A stretch of DNA of 64,000 bases from Knufia peltigerae. Taxonomy: Eukaryota > Ascomycota > Eurotiomycetes > Chaetothyriales > Trichomeriaceae. Numbering within the stretch: the stretch's first letter is position 1; each line of letters begins with the position of its first letter. The notes under the pieces are model-generated. The model was not told where the DNA came from and made no database searches. It saw only the letters and a list, made by a program, of their open reading frames with translations. The stretch is from positions 62,001 to 126,000 of the forward strand of contig JAPDRN010000046.1 in assembly GCA_030247855.1 (NCBI GenBank), given 5' to 3'. A program made the position numbers and the translations under genes. This document shows, one piece after another, positions 55,345-64,000 of the stretch.

Positions 55345-55866
55345 TCACAGGCCACCTTGTATTCTGAAACTGCTCACGACCAGGACAAGCATGTTGATAA
55401 TGCCCCAGAGCAAGGGTGTCCATGTGCTCATGGCAAAGTATCCCGCGTTGTAAACCGCGCCCAGGACTAAGCCAACCATGGTCCCAGCCAACAGAGCCTC
55501 TAACCCTCCTAGAACGATGTAGACAATAGGCACGATCCAAACCCATCCAAGCGTTTCACCAATGGGATTGTCCCCAAGCAATCTCCTACTTTTTGTACTC
55601 AGGTTCTTGCCCACCGGCGAGGCGAGAAACTTCCTTCGTTGTGACGCCGAGTTAAATTGCATGAGCACAGCCCAACCTGCCACGCAGATGTGCGCAGAAA
55701 CAATGGTGATGAGCGACCAGTACAGAGTGTAGCGGTAGATGTCCGAGAGGTAGTAGAGGTATTTCGACTGGCCTGGGAGGGCGCGGATGGGCCAGTACAA
55801 GGCGGGAAATTGGGGTGTGACATATGACCGTGGCACGCCTGCGCCGTAGGCGTACATGCTAGACAT
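55345..55866 (-). CDS. TMEM170-like integral membrane protein
   Basis: A single exon encodes 173 residues with four predicted hydrophobic spans: YRYTLYWSLITIVSAHICVA near 45-65, GWVWIVPIVYIVLGGLEALL near 107-127, AGTMVGLVLGAVYNAGYFAM next, and LLWGIINMLVLVVSSF at the end. The motifs YRYTLYW, GAVYNAGYFAMSTW and INMLVLVVSSFRIQGGL match the TMEM170 family. Animal TMEM170A shapes ER sheets and the nuclear envelope; function in fungi is not established. Its promoter is shared with the dehydrogenase to the right. Confidence 0.85.
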   Translation of the reverse strand: MSSMYAYGAGVPRSYVTPQFPALYWPIRALPGQSKYLYYLSDIYRYTLYWSLITIVSAHICVAGWAVLMQFNSASQRRKFLASPVGKNLSTKSRRLLGDNPIGETLGWVWIVPIVYIVLGGLEALLAGTMVGLVLGAVYNAGYFAMSTWTPLLWGIINMLVLVVSSFRIQGGL

Positions 55867-56463
55867 GGCGAAGGGGAGGGAGCTACTGAGCTTGGAGATG
55901 GCTAACGGGTCAAGGTCTGGTTGTAGGTGGCCGTCGCATTCTGGTAGACGGCAGTGGGGATGAGGAATTGGTATTCAGTATCGGAAGATGCAACGATTAC
56001 TCGTGTAGTGGAAGTTGATGGGCAGAAATGCGCCCATGGGTCGTGATTGATCTGATTGGTTCAATTGCTTCCTTACCCCGGATTGACGAGTTACGACTTC
56101 TCCGGAGCATTTATGCCCGTCATGTACTCGTCCTCATAGTGTCCTTCTGGCGACCGCCATGTCCTGCATCGCTTCCATCATGACCTACAACAATCAGAAA
56201 CTCTCACGCTTTGAACCTGATCAACAATCACCGAGACTCTTCTTTAGAGATGGTCAACGAAGTGAGTTCGTCACCAGTGTGCGATCAAGAGACCAGCAGT
56301 AAGAGAAGGGCGGATAATGCATCCGTCGGATGGAGACTATCGTTTCATCATCTCATCGTCATAACATTGACGTATGGCTTCAAATGGCCTTGACGAGTTG
56401 CCTTAACTCTGGTATGAAGACACGGTAAGATATGTTCGTTCCTGGTTGGTATATCAATTCCCC
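55867..56463. other. divergent promoter region
   Basis: This 0.6 kb lies between the TMEM170-like gene (-) and the dehydrogenase (+). No gene or clear motif was recognised. Confidence 0.6.
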
Positions 56464-57546
56464 ATGCCGCCCAAATTACCCTTGCGAAGCATCAAACCTT
56501 TCAGTCTTCAATCATCACAAATTCCTTACCTCTCAACATCGACACGCAAGGCTCCCTGCTTCTACGGGCCAGTTCGTGTACGAGTCCCCGTCACGCCAGC
56601 TCAACCGCGTCTACTGAGACTCCAAAACCACCTCAGCACCACCACCGCCGCCATGTCTCAGAACAACAACAACGCCGACTTCAAGCTCGACAAGCTCTTT
56701 GATGTCAAGGGTAAAGTCGCACTGATCACGGGTGGCGGCTCAGGCATTGGCCTGATGGCTACTCAAGCCCTGGCCACCAATGGCGCCAGAGTCTACATCG
56801 TCGGCCGGACCGAAGAGAAACTGCAACGAGTGGCCGACATCTACGGCAAAGACATCCCCGGCGAAATCATCCCACTGACGTGCGACGTGTCCAAAAAGGA
56901 CGAGATCAAGCGGCTCGTGGCCGACATCTCGTCGCGCGAAAGGTGTCTCTGCATCTTGTTCAACAACGCCGGCATCTCCCTGAACACCCAACAGACCGAG
57001 GCCAGGTCGGCGGAAGAAATGTCGGCCAACCTCTTCGACGACCCGGACGAGACTTTTGAGATGTGGACCGACACGTACCGCACCAACGTGCCGCAGCTCT
57101 TCTTCATGACGACCGCTTTCTTGCCGCTCCTGGAAGCCGCGCACAAGCACAACGACAACTTTTCCGGCGTCGTCATCAACAACACGAGCATCTCCGGGAT
57201 CGTCAAGACATCGCAACATCATTTCGCCTACAATGCCAGCAAAGCCGCCGCTATTCATTTGACGAGGATGCTGGCGAACGAGATCGCGCAGAACGGGCTG
57301 AGGGTGAGGGTGAACAGCGTCGCTCCGGGCGTGTTCCCCAGCGAGATGACGGCGGGTGAGAGCGACGAGAAGCAAAAGTCCCACATCCCGCGGGAAAAGT
57401 ACGAGAGCAAGGTCCCCGCCGCGAGGCCCGGAGAGGACAGGGACATGGCGAATGCGATTCTGTTCCTCGCAACCTGTCAATATCTCAACGGGCAGACAGT
57501 TGCGGTGGACGGTGGATACATTCTCAGCGCTGGAAGCGGTCCTTGA
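56464..57546 (+). CDS. short-chain dehydrogenase with possible mitochondrial presequence
   Basis: A single exon. The frame starts with ATG at 56464 (360 residues) or ATG at 56653 (297 residues, MSQNNNNADF), which begins the SDR core. The extra N-terminus is Arg/Ser/Pro-rich without acidic residues, as in mitochondrial presequences. Core motifs are TGGGSGIGLMA (cofactor), CDVS, FNNAGIS (NNAG), NNTSISGI (catalytic Ser), YNASK (YxxxK) and a C-terminal VDGGYILSAG. It resembles 3-oxoacyl reductase and RhaD-like fungal SDRs. It reduces or oxidises a carbonyl with NAD(P)(H); substrate unknown. It is convergent with a DHA2 transporter and part of a cluster-like group on the right side. Confidence 0.88.
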   Translation: MPPKLPLRSIKPFSLQSSQIPYLSTSTRKAPCFYGPVRVRVPVTPAQPRLLRLQNHLSTTTAAMSQNNNNADFKLDKLFDVKGKVALITGGGSGIGLMATQALATNGARVYIVGRTEEKLQRVADIYGKDIPGEIIPLTCDVSKKDEIKRLVADISSRERCLCILFNNAGISLNTQQTEARSAEEMSANLFDDPDETFEMWTDTYRTNVPQLFFMTTAFLPLLEAAHKHNDNFSGVVINNTSISGIVKTSQHHFAYNASKAAAIHLTRMLANEIAQNGLRVRVNSVAPGVFPSEMTAGESDEKQKSHIPREKYESKVPAARPGEDRDMANAILFLATCQYLNGQTVAVDGGYILSAGSGP

Positions 57547-57928
57547 GGGCATACCTAGTGACTCGAGAGAAGATGTGACATATTGGTATTTTAGCACGGT
57601 CTACCTGTGTACCCAAAAAGACGAATGGTTCTGTCCCAAGTATGGTTGTGTGCCGCCCACCCAACGCAAATGGTAAGTGTGGCAATCACTCGTCAACATA
57701 AAAGACAGAATAAAAAATTCATGGTTACAATGACAATTTTCAAGAGTATGGTGATTCATTTTTTCTTAATCCACCATGGAATATGTGATCTTGTTATCGC
57801 CGTTTTCATTATCACTCAAATGTCCAGCCCCTGAAATTGTACAATCTACCAGCAGGGCATGGATGTCAATCATGATCTCCCACTGTACCAGCGCAGGATG
57901 CAATGATGGACTGGGCCTGTCTTCTCTT
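57547..57928. other. convergent intergenic region
   Basis: This 0.38 kb lies between the dehydrogenase and the DHA2 transporter. Nothing was recognised. Confidence 0.6.
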
Positions 57929-59811
57929 CTACACTCGCGCCAATTTCTTTTCTTCTTCGGCGTGGTGCTGATTCGCCTCGCCTGAACTGCCCGGCACGCT
58001 GCGCGCATCGCCGTCATTCTTTTGTGCGTCCGTCGCGGCGGCAGCCTCTTCCTTTTCCGCCTTTGCGGCTTGTGCCTCTGCCTTTTGCTTCTCCGCCGCC
58101 TTTTTCAGACTCAGCCAGGGCATGGGGACGCAGCCGAGGATGGTGGCTGCCGCGAGGGCGACACAGACGTAGAACGCGTTCCGCAGTGCCTGGTTGTACA
58201 CGACGAGGACGGCGTGGAGGTACTGCGGGGCGACGACGCGCCTCAAGTCGGTGGCGCCGATGTGGGTGACAAAGTTTGCGTCGATGCCCGGGACCCCCCT
58301 CAGGCCGGAGGCGAGCTTGTTGTCGAACACGTTGTTGGCGACGCTGACGAAGATGGCGCCACCCAGGGTCTGCGAGAAGAACATCATGCTCACGCCGGTC
58401 GAGACGTCCTTGCGCGACAGGATGGTCTGCGCGGCCACGCTGGGTTGCTGCATGCCAAACCCGAGACCCAGACCCCAGAGGACCTGGTACCCGATCCATT
58501 TGGGGTGGGCCGTCGAGGTGGTGAAGGTGGAGATGAGTCCTGCGCCGACCGTGGTCATGACGCACGAGATGTACAAAAAGTGAGTGAAGTAGCCGAATTT
58601 CCTGGTCGAGAAGCCCGCGAACATGCTGGAGATGGATATGCCCAGCACGGCGGGGATGTTCATAATGCCCGAGTGCACGGCCGAGGCGCCCTTGATGGCC
58701 TGGAACCAGATGGGCAAGAAGTAGACCAGCGCCATCATCTCGGCGCCGCTGAAGAAGGAATAGCACGTCCCCGCGACGATGGCGCGATGCTTCATCAAGC
58801 GCGGGGGGATGGTCGCGAGCTCCTGGCGCCAGTGCTGGATGTAGACAAAGACAATGGAGAGGACACCAAAGAGGACCAGGAGGACGACGATGCGGGCGTT
58901 GGACCACGAGTACGTCGTCCCGCCCCACTGCAGAGCCAGAAGGAGGCAGATGACGGCCGGGAGGATGAACAGCGTGCCCAGCGGGTCGAGCTGGTGGATT
59001 TGTTCCTTCAACGGCGCCTTGGTTGAATCGTTTCGGACCTTCAGGGTCAGTGCGAGGATGGCCATCGTGACGCCGCCGAGGGGCAGGTTGATGTAGAAGC
59101 ACCACCGCCAGGAGACCTTGTCGGTGAAGACGCCGCCCAGGAGGGGGCCCGCGACCGAGGCGACCGCGAAGACCATCCCAAACATGCCCGTGTACGCGGG
59201 CCTCTTTTGCAGGGGTATGATGTAGACCACGATGACGATGGCCCCGGACATGATCCCCGCGGACCCCATGCCCGCAATGGCGCGCCCGATGATGAGGGCA
59301 GTCGAGTTCGGAGCGACGCCGCACACCAGGGAGCCAATCTCGAAGATGCCGATGCAGACCATGTAGACCCACTTCGGGTTGTAGAATTTGTATATCCGGC
59401 CCATGATGAGCATCAGGGGAGCCATGGTCAGGAGGTAGGCCGACGCGTACCAGCCCACATCGCCGAGGGAGTTGAAGTGGTTGGTGATGACGGGTATTGC
59501 TGTTGCGATGATGGTGCGATCCTATAACGATGGAGCAAATGACTTGGGGTTAGTATAACGAGTTTCCAATGAGGAAAGAGGTGGAGGGAGTGTAACTGTA
59601 CCAGTGCGACGCAAAATGACGTTAACATCATTGCAAAAACGGTCACAAGGACTCTTGATTTAGAAGGGTATTCGTCTTCTTCATCTGCAGGCGATCCATT
59701 GGGTTTCTGAGGAGTTGACGGGATATCTTGATGATTCTTGGGTTCCCTGTTGGGACCCTCTGCAGAGGTTTCTGAGATGGACATCGCGGGCTGAAGTTGG
59801 GTAGAGACCAT
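57929..59811 (-). CDS. DHA2-family MFS transporter (14-span drug:H+ antiporter type)
   Basis: Two exons, 59811-59602 and 59521-57929, with an 80-base intron (GTACAG..TTATAG), give about 600 residues. The N-terminal 50 residues are cytosolic and Pro/Ser/Glu-rich. Splicing restores the motif LTSFCVALDRTIIATAIPVI, the D-R-TI signature of helix 1. GRAIAGMGSAGIMSG and later GPLLGG with GVFTDKVSWRWCFYINLPLG are DHA2 motifs. Many hydrophobic spans follow, and the C-terminus is Lys/Ala/Glu-rich. It sits in the plasma membrane or a vesicle membrane and is likely to export a small molecule. I chose ATG 59811; another ATG lies at 59784. Neighbouring dehydrogenases and a Zn2Cys6 regulator suggest a pathway exporter. 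Confidence 0.92.
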
Positions 59812-60702
59812 CGACTTTGACTGATTCTGTAGTAGCTGGCAGGCCTTATTCAGGTGTAGATGATTACCTTCAATCACGAACAATTCGGTGAACAGGTATG
59901 AGAGCGAGGACGCGAACACTGTGATAGCAGCCTACCTTTATTGACCTACCTTTGTTGATGTAGTGTGCATATAGTACGGTGAAATTTTGATTGAGCGGTG
60001 CCTGTCGGTCGTGATGGCCCCGAAAAGACCATAGAACCATAAGGAGATAATATTGGATCTTGACTGTTGATTGTTTCGAGGTCCGTACAAGCACCAAAAC
60101 GATCAAAGAAGCGGCCGATGCCTTTCGGACGGTCAGAGAAGCTTCGGGGCCGAGCACAAGGAGAAGGGAATATTGCCTGACGAGAAAATCAGCAGACTGT
60201 AAAGCACGATGATTTTGTCTGACAGAGGCATTTACTCAAGGTCCGAGTCTGGTAAAGCTCGGAGCCAACAGTGAATTTCTACTGGTTCGCCAGAAACAAT
60301 TGGTACATATTGACATTCTCCCTCGACAACAACCTCAACCGTTCTATATATTGTTCATGGCACTCAGGAACATCAAGATCTTCAGTGGCACCTCACCCTG
60401 AGTGATAATGAAGTGTTTCGTGTCAGTTCATGTTCCTAGTACGATCACGACTACCTGAACACACCACACACAATGGTCTGGTTCTGCAAGAGTCGGAGAC
60501 GATTCCCGCTCTGACATCAGTGTTGATGATGACGTTCTGCATCCATTAAAAAAGTTCTCAGGAAGAGCATTTCGACTTTCTTGCTCATGCTAACTTCCCT
60601 TTATCAATCTGCTTCACCTGATTTTCTTGAATTGTGATCGAATCTTGATTTCCCTTATCCGCCATATACCTGTGCCTCGTTTTCGTCCAACAAGTTCCCA
60701 AG
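59812..60702. other. divergent promoter between the DHA2 transporter and the second cluster dehydrogenase
   Basis: This 0.9 kb has no supported ORF. It would be the place to look for sites bound by the cluster's Zn2Cys6 factor; I saw no obvious CGG repeat pair. Confidence 0.55.
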
Positions 60703-61695
60703 ATGTCTCAGTACCAGCAAGAATTCAAACCGCCGGTCTCACATCAAGATCCTCCGGGCAGAGAGAGTGATTTACCAGTCGAGGCCATTCACGACAAACT
60801 CCCGACTCCCAATGGCAAATGGCAACCCTACAAGGCAGCGGGAAAGCTGGAAGGAAAGAAAGCGGTGATCACAGGTGGCGATAGCGGTATCGGTCGTGCA
60901 ATCGCTATCCTATATGCAATGGAAGGCGCAGACAGTCTGATCGCCTATTTACCTGAAGAGGAGGAAGATGCCCAAGAAACAAAATGTGCAGTTGAAAAGC
61001 ATGGCAGGAAATGCGTCCTGGTGAGTGGCGATCTCAGAAAGCAGGAGAACTGTCAAAAGGTCATCGATACTGCATTGAAAGAGCTCGGTGAAATAAACAT
61101 CTTGGTAAGTGCATATGCCTCTTTGGCTAGACACTCTCTTATAGTGACAATTTTGGTAGGTCAACAATGCCGGTTATCAAATGATGCAACAGGACATCAC
61201 CGATATACCAGCCGAACAGTGGATCAAGACGTTTGACATCAATATTCACCCGATGTTCTATCTTTCCAAGGCCGCAGTTCCGCATATGAAGAGAGGCGAC
61301 ACAGTGATCAACTGCGCTTCGATCAACGCGTACATTGGCCGGCCAGATCTTCTGGACTATACTTCAACCAAAGGGGGTGAGTGATTTGATTATCTGCGTA
61401 CCACAACCACGACTAACACAATGGGTCAGCGATCGTTGCGTTCACTCGAGGGCTCGCCAACCAGCAGGTGAGCAAAGGCATCCGTGTCAACGCTGTATGC
61501 CCTGGCCCAGTCTGGACGCCTTTAATCCCTTCGACGATGACAAAGGAGGCTCAAGAGCAATTCACCTCCCCACTGGGTCGCCCTGCACAACCTGCCGAGA
61601 TCGCTACCTCCTTTGTCTTTTTAGCCAGCCCAGACAGCAGCATGATGAGCGGGCAGAGCTTACACCCCAATGGTGGAGTCGTGGTCAACAGCTAG
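60703..61695 (+). CDS. short-chain dehydrogenase, YghA/glucose-dehydrogenase-like
   Basis: Three exons, 60703-61104, 61160-61376 and 61430-61695, with introns of 55 and 53 bases (the second with a CTAAC branch), give 294 residues. The first ~50 residues are polar (PPGRESDLPVEAIHDKLPTP) as in the YghA group. Core motifs are TGGDSGIGRAIA, the junction ILVNNAGYQMMQQ after intron 1, NCASINAY (Ser), YTSTKGA across intron 2 (YxxxK), and VNAVCPGPVWTPL. The C-terminus SGQSLHPNGGVVVNS is conserved. Both introns split catalytic blocks, so any retention would inactivate it. It is a cytosolic NAD(P)-dependent oxidoreductase; the exact substrate is unknown. Confidence 0.9.
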
Positions 61696-62349
61696 AAATG
61701 GGAAATAGATTGTAATTTAAGAAGTTTTCCATCCAAATATCCAATGAGCAGACGGATAATGATGATTGTTCATAGGCGCCGAACCAGGCCAAGCACCGAG
61801 CCAAGTTGGTTGATCCGCTGGTCATACTGGTGCTAAAGTAGGGAGCATTTAAGATCGCATGTTTACTTTGATTTTCTCATTCTTCATCCATCAACCTTCA
61901 CTTTTCATGATTGCCTCCAGAACATGTTTCCAACCTTTTGACTACCTAGATGGGTGGCTCGTATTTGACTATCCGAATACGAGCAGCGACAACCGTCTCG
62001 ATAAAGCTAGAGCCATTGCCAAGACCATTCGTCGCTGCCTGAATCTGCATACTTTAATCAATTGGAGACAATGGTCAATTCAACAGCCATGTCTTGATGT
62101 CACCACGTTGTTCTCAGCCCAGGTAGGCCATTCCTCGCTTTGACAGAGAAATACCAAGAAACCTCCTTCAAAGATCCTCCTAGTCGCGTCTGTGTTCGTC
62201 CTGAGCTGAAAGTGAGGTGGATTGCCTTCCCAGACTGGTGATTGGAGACCTATCATCCCTGGGCCGATCAACCCCACTGCTGGCCTGGGAAGAGGCCATT
62301 GCAGACAACAACGTCTTCGAGCATGGTGCTTGGAGATCAGTCATTAGCC
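61696..62349. other. upstream region of the Zn2Cys6 factor
   Basis: This 0.65 kb contains a 94-codon ATG frame at 61859-62143 (MFTLIFSFFIHQPSLF at start) without family signal; it might be a leader uORF. Nothing else was recognised. Confidence 0.5.
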
Positions 62350-64000
62350 ATGAGTGACAGTACTCCGGCCGAACGGCCGCCAAAGGCCTTTTCTTGTATT
62401 CGATGCTTCGAGCGCAAGGTAAAATGCGACAAGCAGAGTCCCTGTTCGAACTGTTCCAAATCACAGGTCGAATGCATCTTCCGCGTTCCACCAGCACCTC
62501 GTCGTCGAAAGAAACGGTTACAGGAAGATGTCTTACTAGAGCGTTTGAGGAAGTGCGAATTACTCCTCAAAGCCAAGGGTCTCAACCTGGACGACGGTCC
62601 CGGTGACCTCAATTCCCCCAGCCATTCATCGCCCGTGGACCCAGCGTCGACTGGGGAGCCGGATTTTGGTGGCCTCAAGTATAACCGACCTGGTCTGTTC
62701 CCGGATCTCCCAGCGAACAAGGGCGGACAACTTCTGATGGATGGTTCTAAATCCCGCTTTATCGAAAACAATCTTTGGGCCAGTGTGTCGGGAGAATTCC
62801 AAACAAACGAGGCCCTCACGGAAGAGTACTCCGATGAAGGTGATTACGGCTCACCTGATGGGGAAGGCACCGAATTTATGTTGGGTTATACGCCAAGCTC
62901 CAACACCGTATCACAACTCCATCCGCCACCAGATCATATCATGCTTTTATGGCAGTCCTATTTGGACAGTTTTAATCCTTTGACGAAGCTTGTTCACCAA
63001 CCCACACTGGAACAGAGTATCATAGGAGCTTTTCAAGACTTGGAAAACGTGCCACGGAGTCTTGAGGCACTTATGTTTTCAGTATATAGTGCTGCCGTCT
63101 ATGCAATGGAGGATGACGAATGCATCATGAAATTTGGCGAGGAGCGTAAAGTCTTGCTCTCGAGGTATCGGTATGGCACCAGGAAAGCACTTTCTAGAGC
63201 AAAGTTTATGGCGACCTCGGATCTCCAAGTACTCGCGGCATTCGTGATTTACTTGCTGACAATGCGAGAAGTATATGATTCGAGAACTGTGTGGGCGTTG
63301 GCTGGTGTGGCCAGCAGGATAGCGCAAGGCATGGGCCTACATCGTGATGGCACCACCCTTGGAACTCCTCCATTTGAGACTGAAATGCGTCGGCGAATAT
63401 GGTGGCAGGTCACGACGCTGGATTTCAGGTCGGGAGAGTTGAGCGGATCCGGACGTTTTGGCGATTTTGACATGTGGGATACGAAACCGCCAACGAATGT
63501 CAACGATACCGATATATGGCCTGGCATGACGGAACCCCCAGTCCCTAGCCCACGGCCTACGGACATGGTAGCCTGTCTAATTCGATGCGAATTCGGCACG
63601 TTCTGGAAAGAAAAGATTTCGGCAAAATCCAAAATCACCATGGAGAACCTGAGACTAGACGCACCTTTTAACACAACGCTGGAAGAACGCGACGCCAATA
63701 TCAACGAGTTGGAAGGTCTTCTTGAGGAGAAGTATTTGAAATACTGCGACCCTTCGGTTCCTGTACAGTTCATGTGCATTTTGATGGGCAGAGGCGCCGT
63801 CGCCAGCATGAGGCTGATGGCGCACCACCCAAGGAAATACGCCAATCCGGCCGACCTGCCGGAATCCGAAAAGGAATACCTATGGAAGATCAGCCTCAAG
63901 CTTCTGGAGGGATACAACTTGGCGCATTCGACCAAATATCTGCGAAAGTTCATGTGGCACACGAGGAACTTTTTCGGGTGGCAGGCCTTGATTTATCTTT
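62350..64000 (+). CDS. Zn2Cys6 transcription factor with fungal_trans domain, 3' truncated by window edge
   Basis: An open frame without introns covers 550 residues and runs off the right edge. The binuclear zinc cluster lies at residues 16-42: C16-x2-C19-x6-C26-x5-C32-x2-C35-x6-C42, with SCIRCFERKVKC and PCSNCSKS. A basic linker (RRRKKRL) and a short coiled stretch follow. The fungal-specific regulatory domain begins near residue 200 (PPDHIMLLWQSYLDSFNPLT) and includes the hallmark MRRRIWWQV near 350. Such factors bind CGG-containing sites and often control an adjacent cluster. It sits beside two dehydrogenases and a DHA2 transporter, so it is a candidate local regulator. The start ATG is the first in frame. 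Confidence 0.93.
   Translation, partial: MSDSTPAERPPKAFSCIRCFERKVKCDKQSPCSNCSKSQVECIFRVPPAPRRRKKRLQEDVLLERLRKCELLLKAKGLNLDDGPGDLNSPSHSSPVDPASTGEPDFGGLKYNRPGLFPDLPANKGGQLLMDGSKSRFIENNLWASVSGEFQTNEALTEEYSDEGDYGSPDGEGTEFMLGYTPSSNTVSQLHPPPDHIMLLWQSYLDSFNPLTKLVHQPTLEQSIIGAFQDLENVPRSLEALMFSVYSAAVYAMEDDECIMKFGEERKVLLSRYRYGTRKALSRAKFMATSDLQVLAAFVIYLLTMREVYDSRTVWALAGVASRIAQGMGLHRDGTTLGTPPFETEMRRRIWWQVTTLDFRSGELSGSGRFGDFDMWDTKPPTNVNDTDIWPGMTEPPVPSPRPTDMVACLIRCEFGTFWKEKISAKSKITMENLRLDAPFNTTLEERDANINELEGLLEEKYLKYCDPSVPVQFMCILMGRGAVASMRLMAHHPRKYANPADLPESEKEYLWKISLKLLEGYNLAHSTKYLRKFMWHTRNFFGWQALIYL

Noticed and set aside
56740..57597. 285-codon minus-strand frame
   Set aside because: Antisense of the dehydrogenase, whose motifs and codon use are clear.
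58014..59372. long minus-strand frame of about 450 codons and long plus-strand frame at 58022-59026
   Set aside because: Both are other-frame shadows of the GC-rich DHA2 transporter; composition is Arg/His/Gly-rich without domains.
63249..63962. 237-codon minus-strand frame
   Set aside because: Antisense of the Zn2Cys6 factor, which is open on + through this region.
1..64000. tRNA genes, rRNA genes, CRISPR arrays
   Set aside because: No B-box-like GGTTCGAATCC with matching acceptor stem was spotted by eye, no rRNA-like sequence and no regularly spaced repeats; a tRNA scan would be decisive.

Overview
The window is nuclear DNA from a filamentous ascomycete (Pezizomycotina). The evidence is the gene content (a SconB/Scon-2/Met30 sulfur regulator, Atg17, a Yap1/AP-1 type bZIP, a Zn2Cys6 regulator, DHA2 transporters and many short-chain dehydrogenases) together with short introns of 48 to 117 bases with GT..AG ends and CTAAC-like branch sites. 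A Eurotiomycete or related class is possible, but the sequence alone does not fix the genus.

Layout. 0.4-4.3 kb: a divergent pair of accessory enzymes, an FAD monooxygenase (-) and a short-chain dehydrogenase (+), separated by 1.46 kb that includes a strongly AT-rich patch. 4.6-16.8 kb: a compact housekeeping block, MCM4 (+), sconB (-), atg17 (+), rio1 (-) and an alpha/beta hydrolase (+). 16.8-34.7 kb: gene-poor DNA. About 5.1 kb and 10.4 kb without a convincing gene flank one isolated gene, a glycogen-targeting type PP1 regulatory subunit (CBM21 domain). These deserts hold a diverged repeat pair, palindromes, microsatellites and many copies of a 9-bp motif, TACTCCGTA/TACGGAGTA. 34.7-55.9 kb: a second housekeeping block with a large unrecognised protein, Nse2/Mms21 SUMO ligase, the sterol transporter NPC1/Ncr1, a phosphoesterase-like DUF2433 protein with an RGG tail, the oxidative-stress factor AP-1 (Yap1/NapA), the Tudor splicing factor Spf30 and a TMEM170-like membrane protein. 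56.4-64 kb: an accessory, cluster-like group of dehydrogenase, DHA2 transporter, dehydrogenase and a Zn2Cys6/fungal_trans transcription factor running off the right edge.

The housekeeping genes act in separate pathways (replication licensing, sulfur control, autophagy, ribosome maturation, SUMO/Smc5-6 repair, sterol egress, redox response, splicing). The only groups that suggest joint function are the end clusters: monooxygenase plus dehydrogenase on the left, and dehydrogenases plus exporter plus regulator on the right. Promoter motifs fit function in two cases: an MluI cell-cycle box before MCM4, and TCACGTG plus a CYS3-type palindrome in the promoter shared by sconB and atg17.

I found no dramatic new system. 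The best leads are the gene deserts with their repeat and palindrome families, the right-end cluster, frame-preserving introns in NPC1 and AP-1, and a probable intron-rich gene hidden between 38.5 and 39.5 kb.
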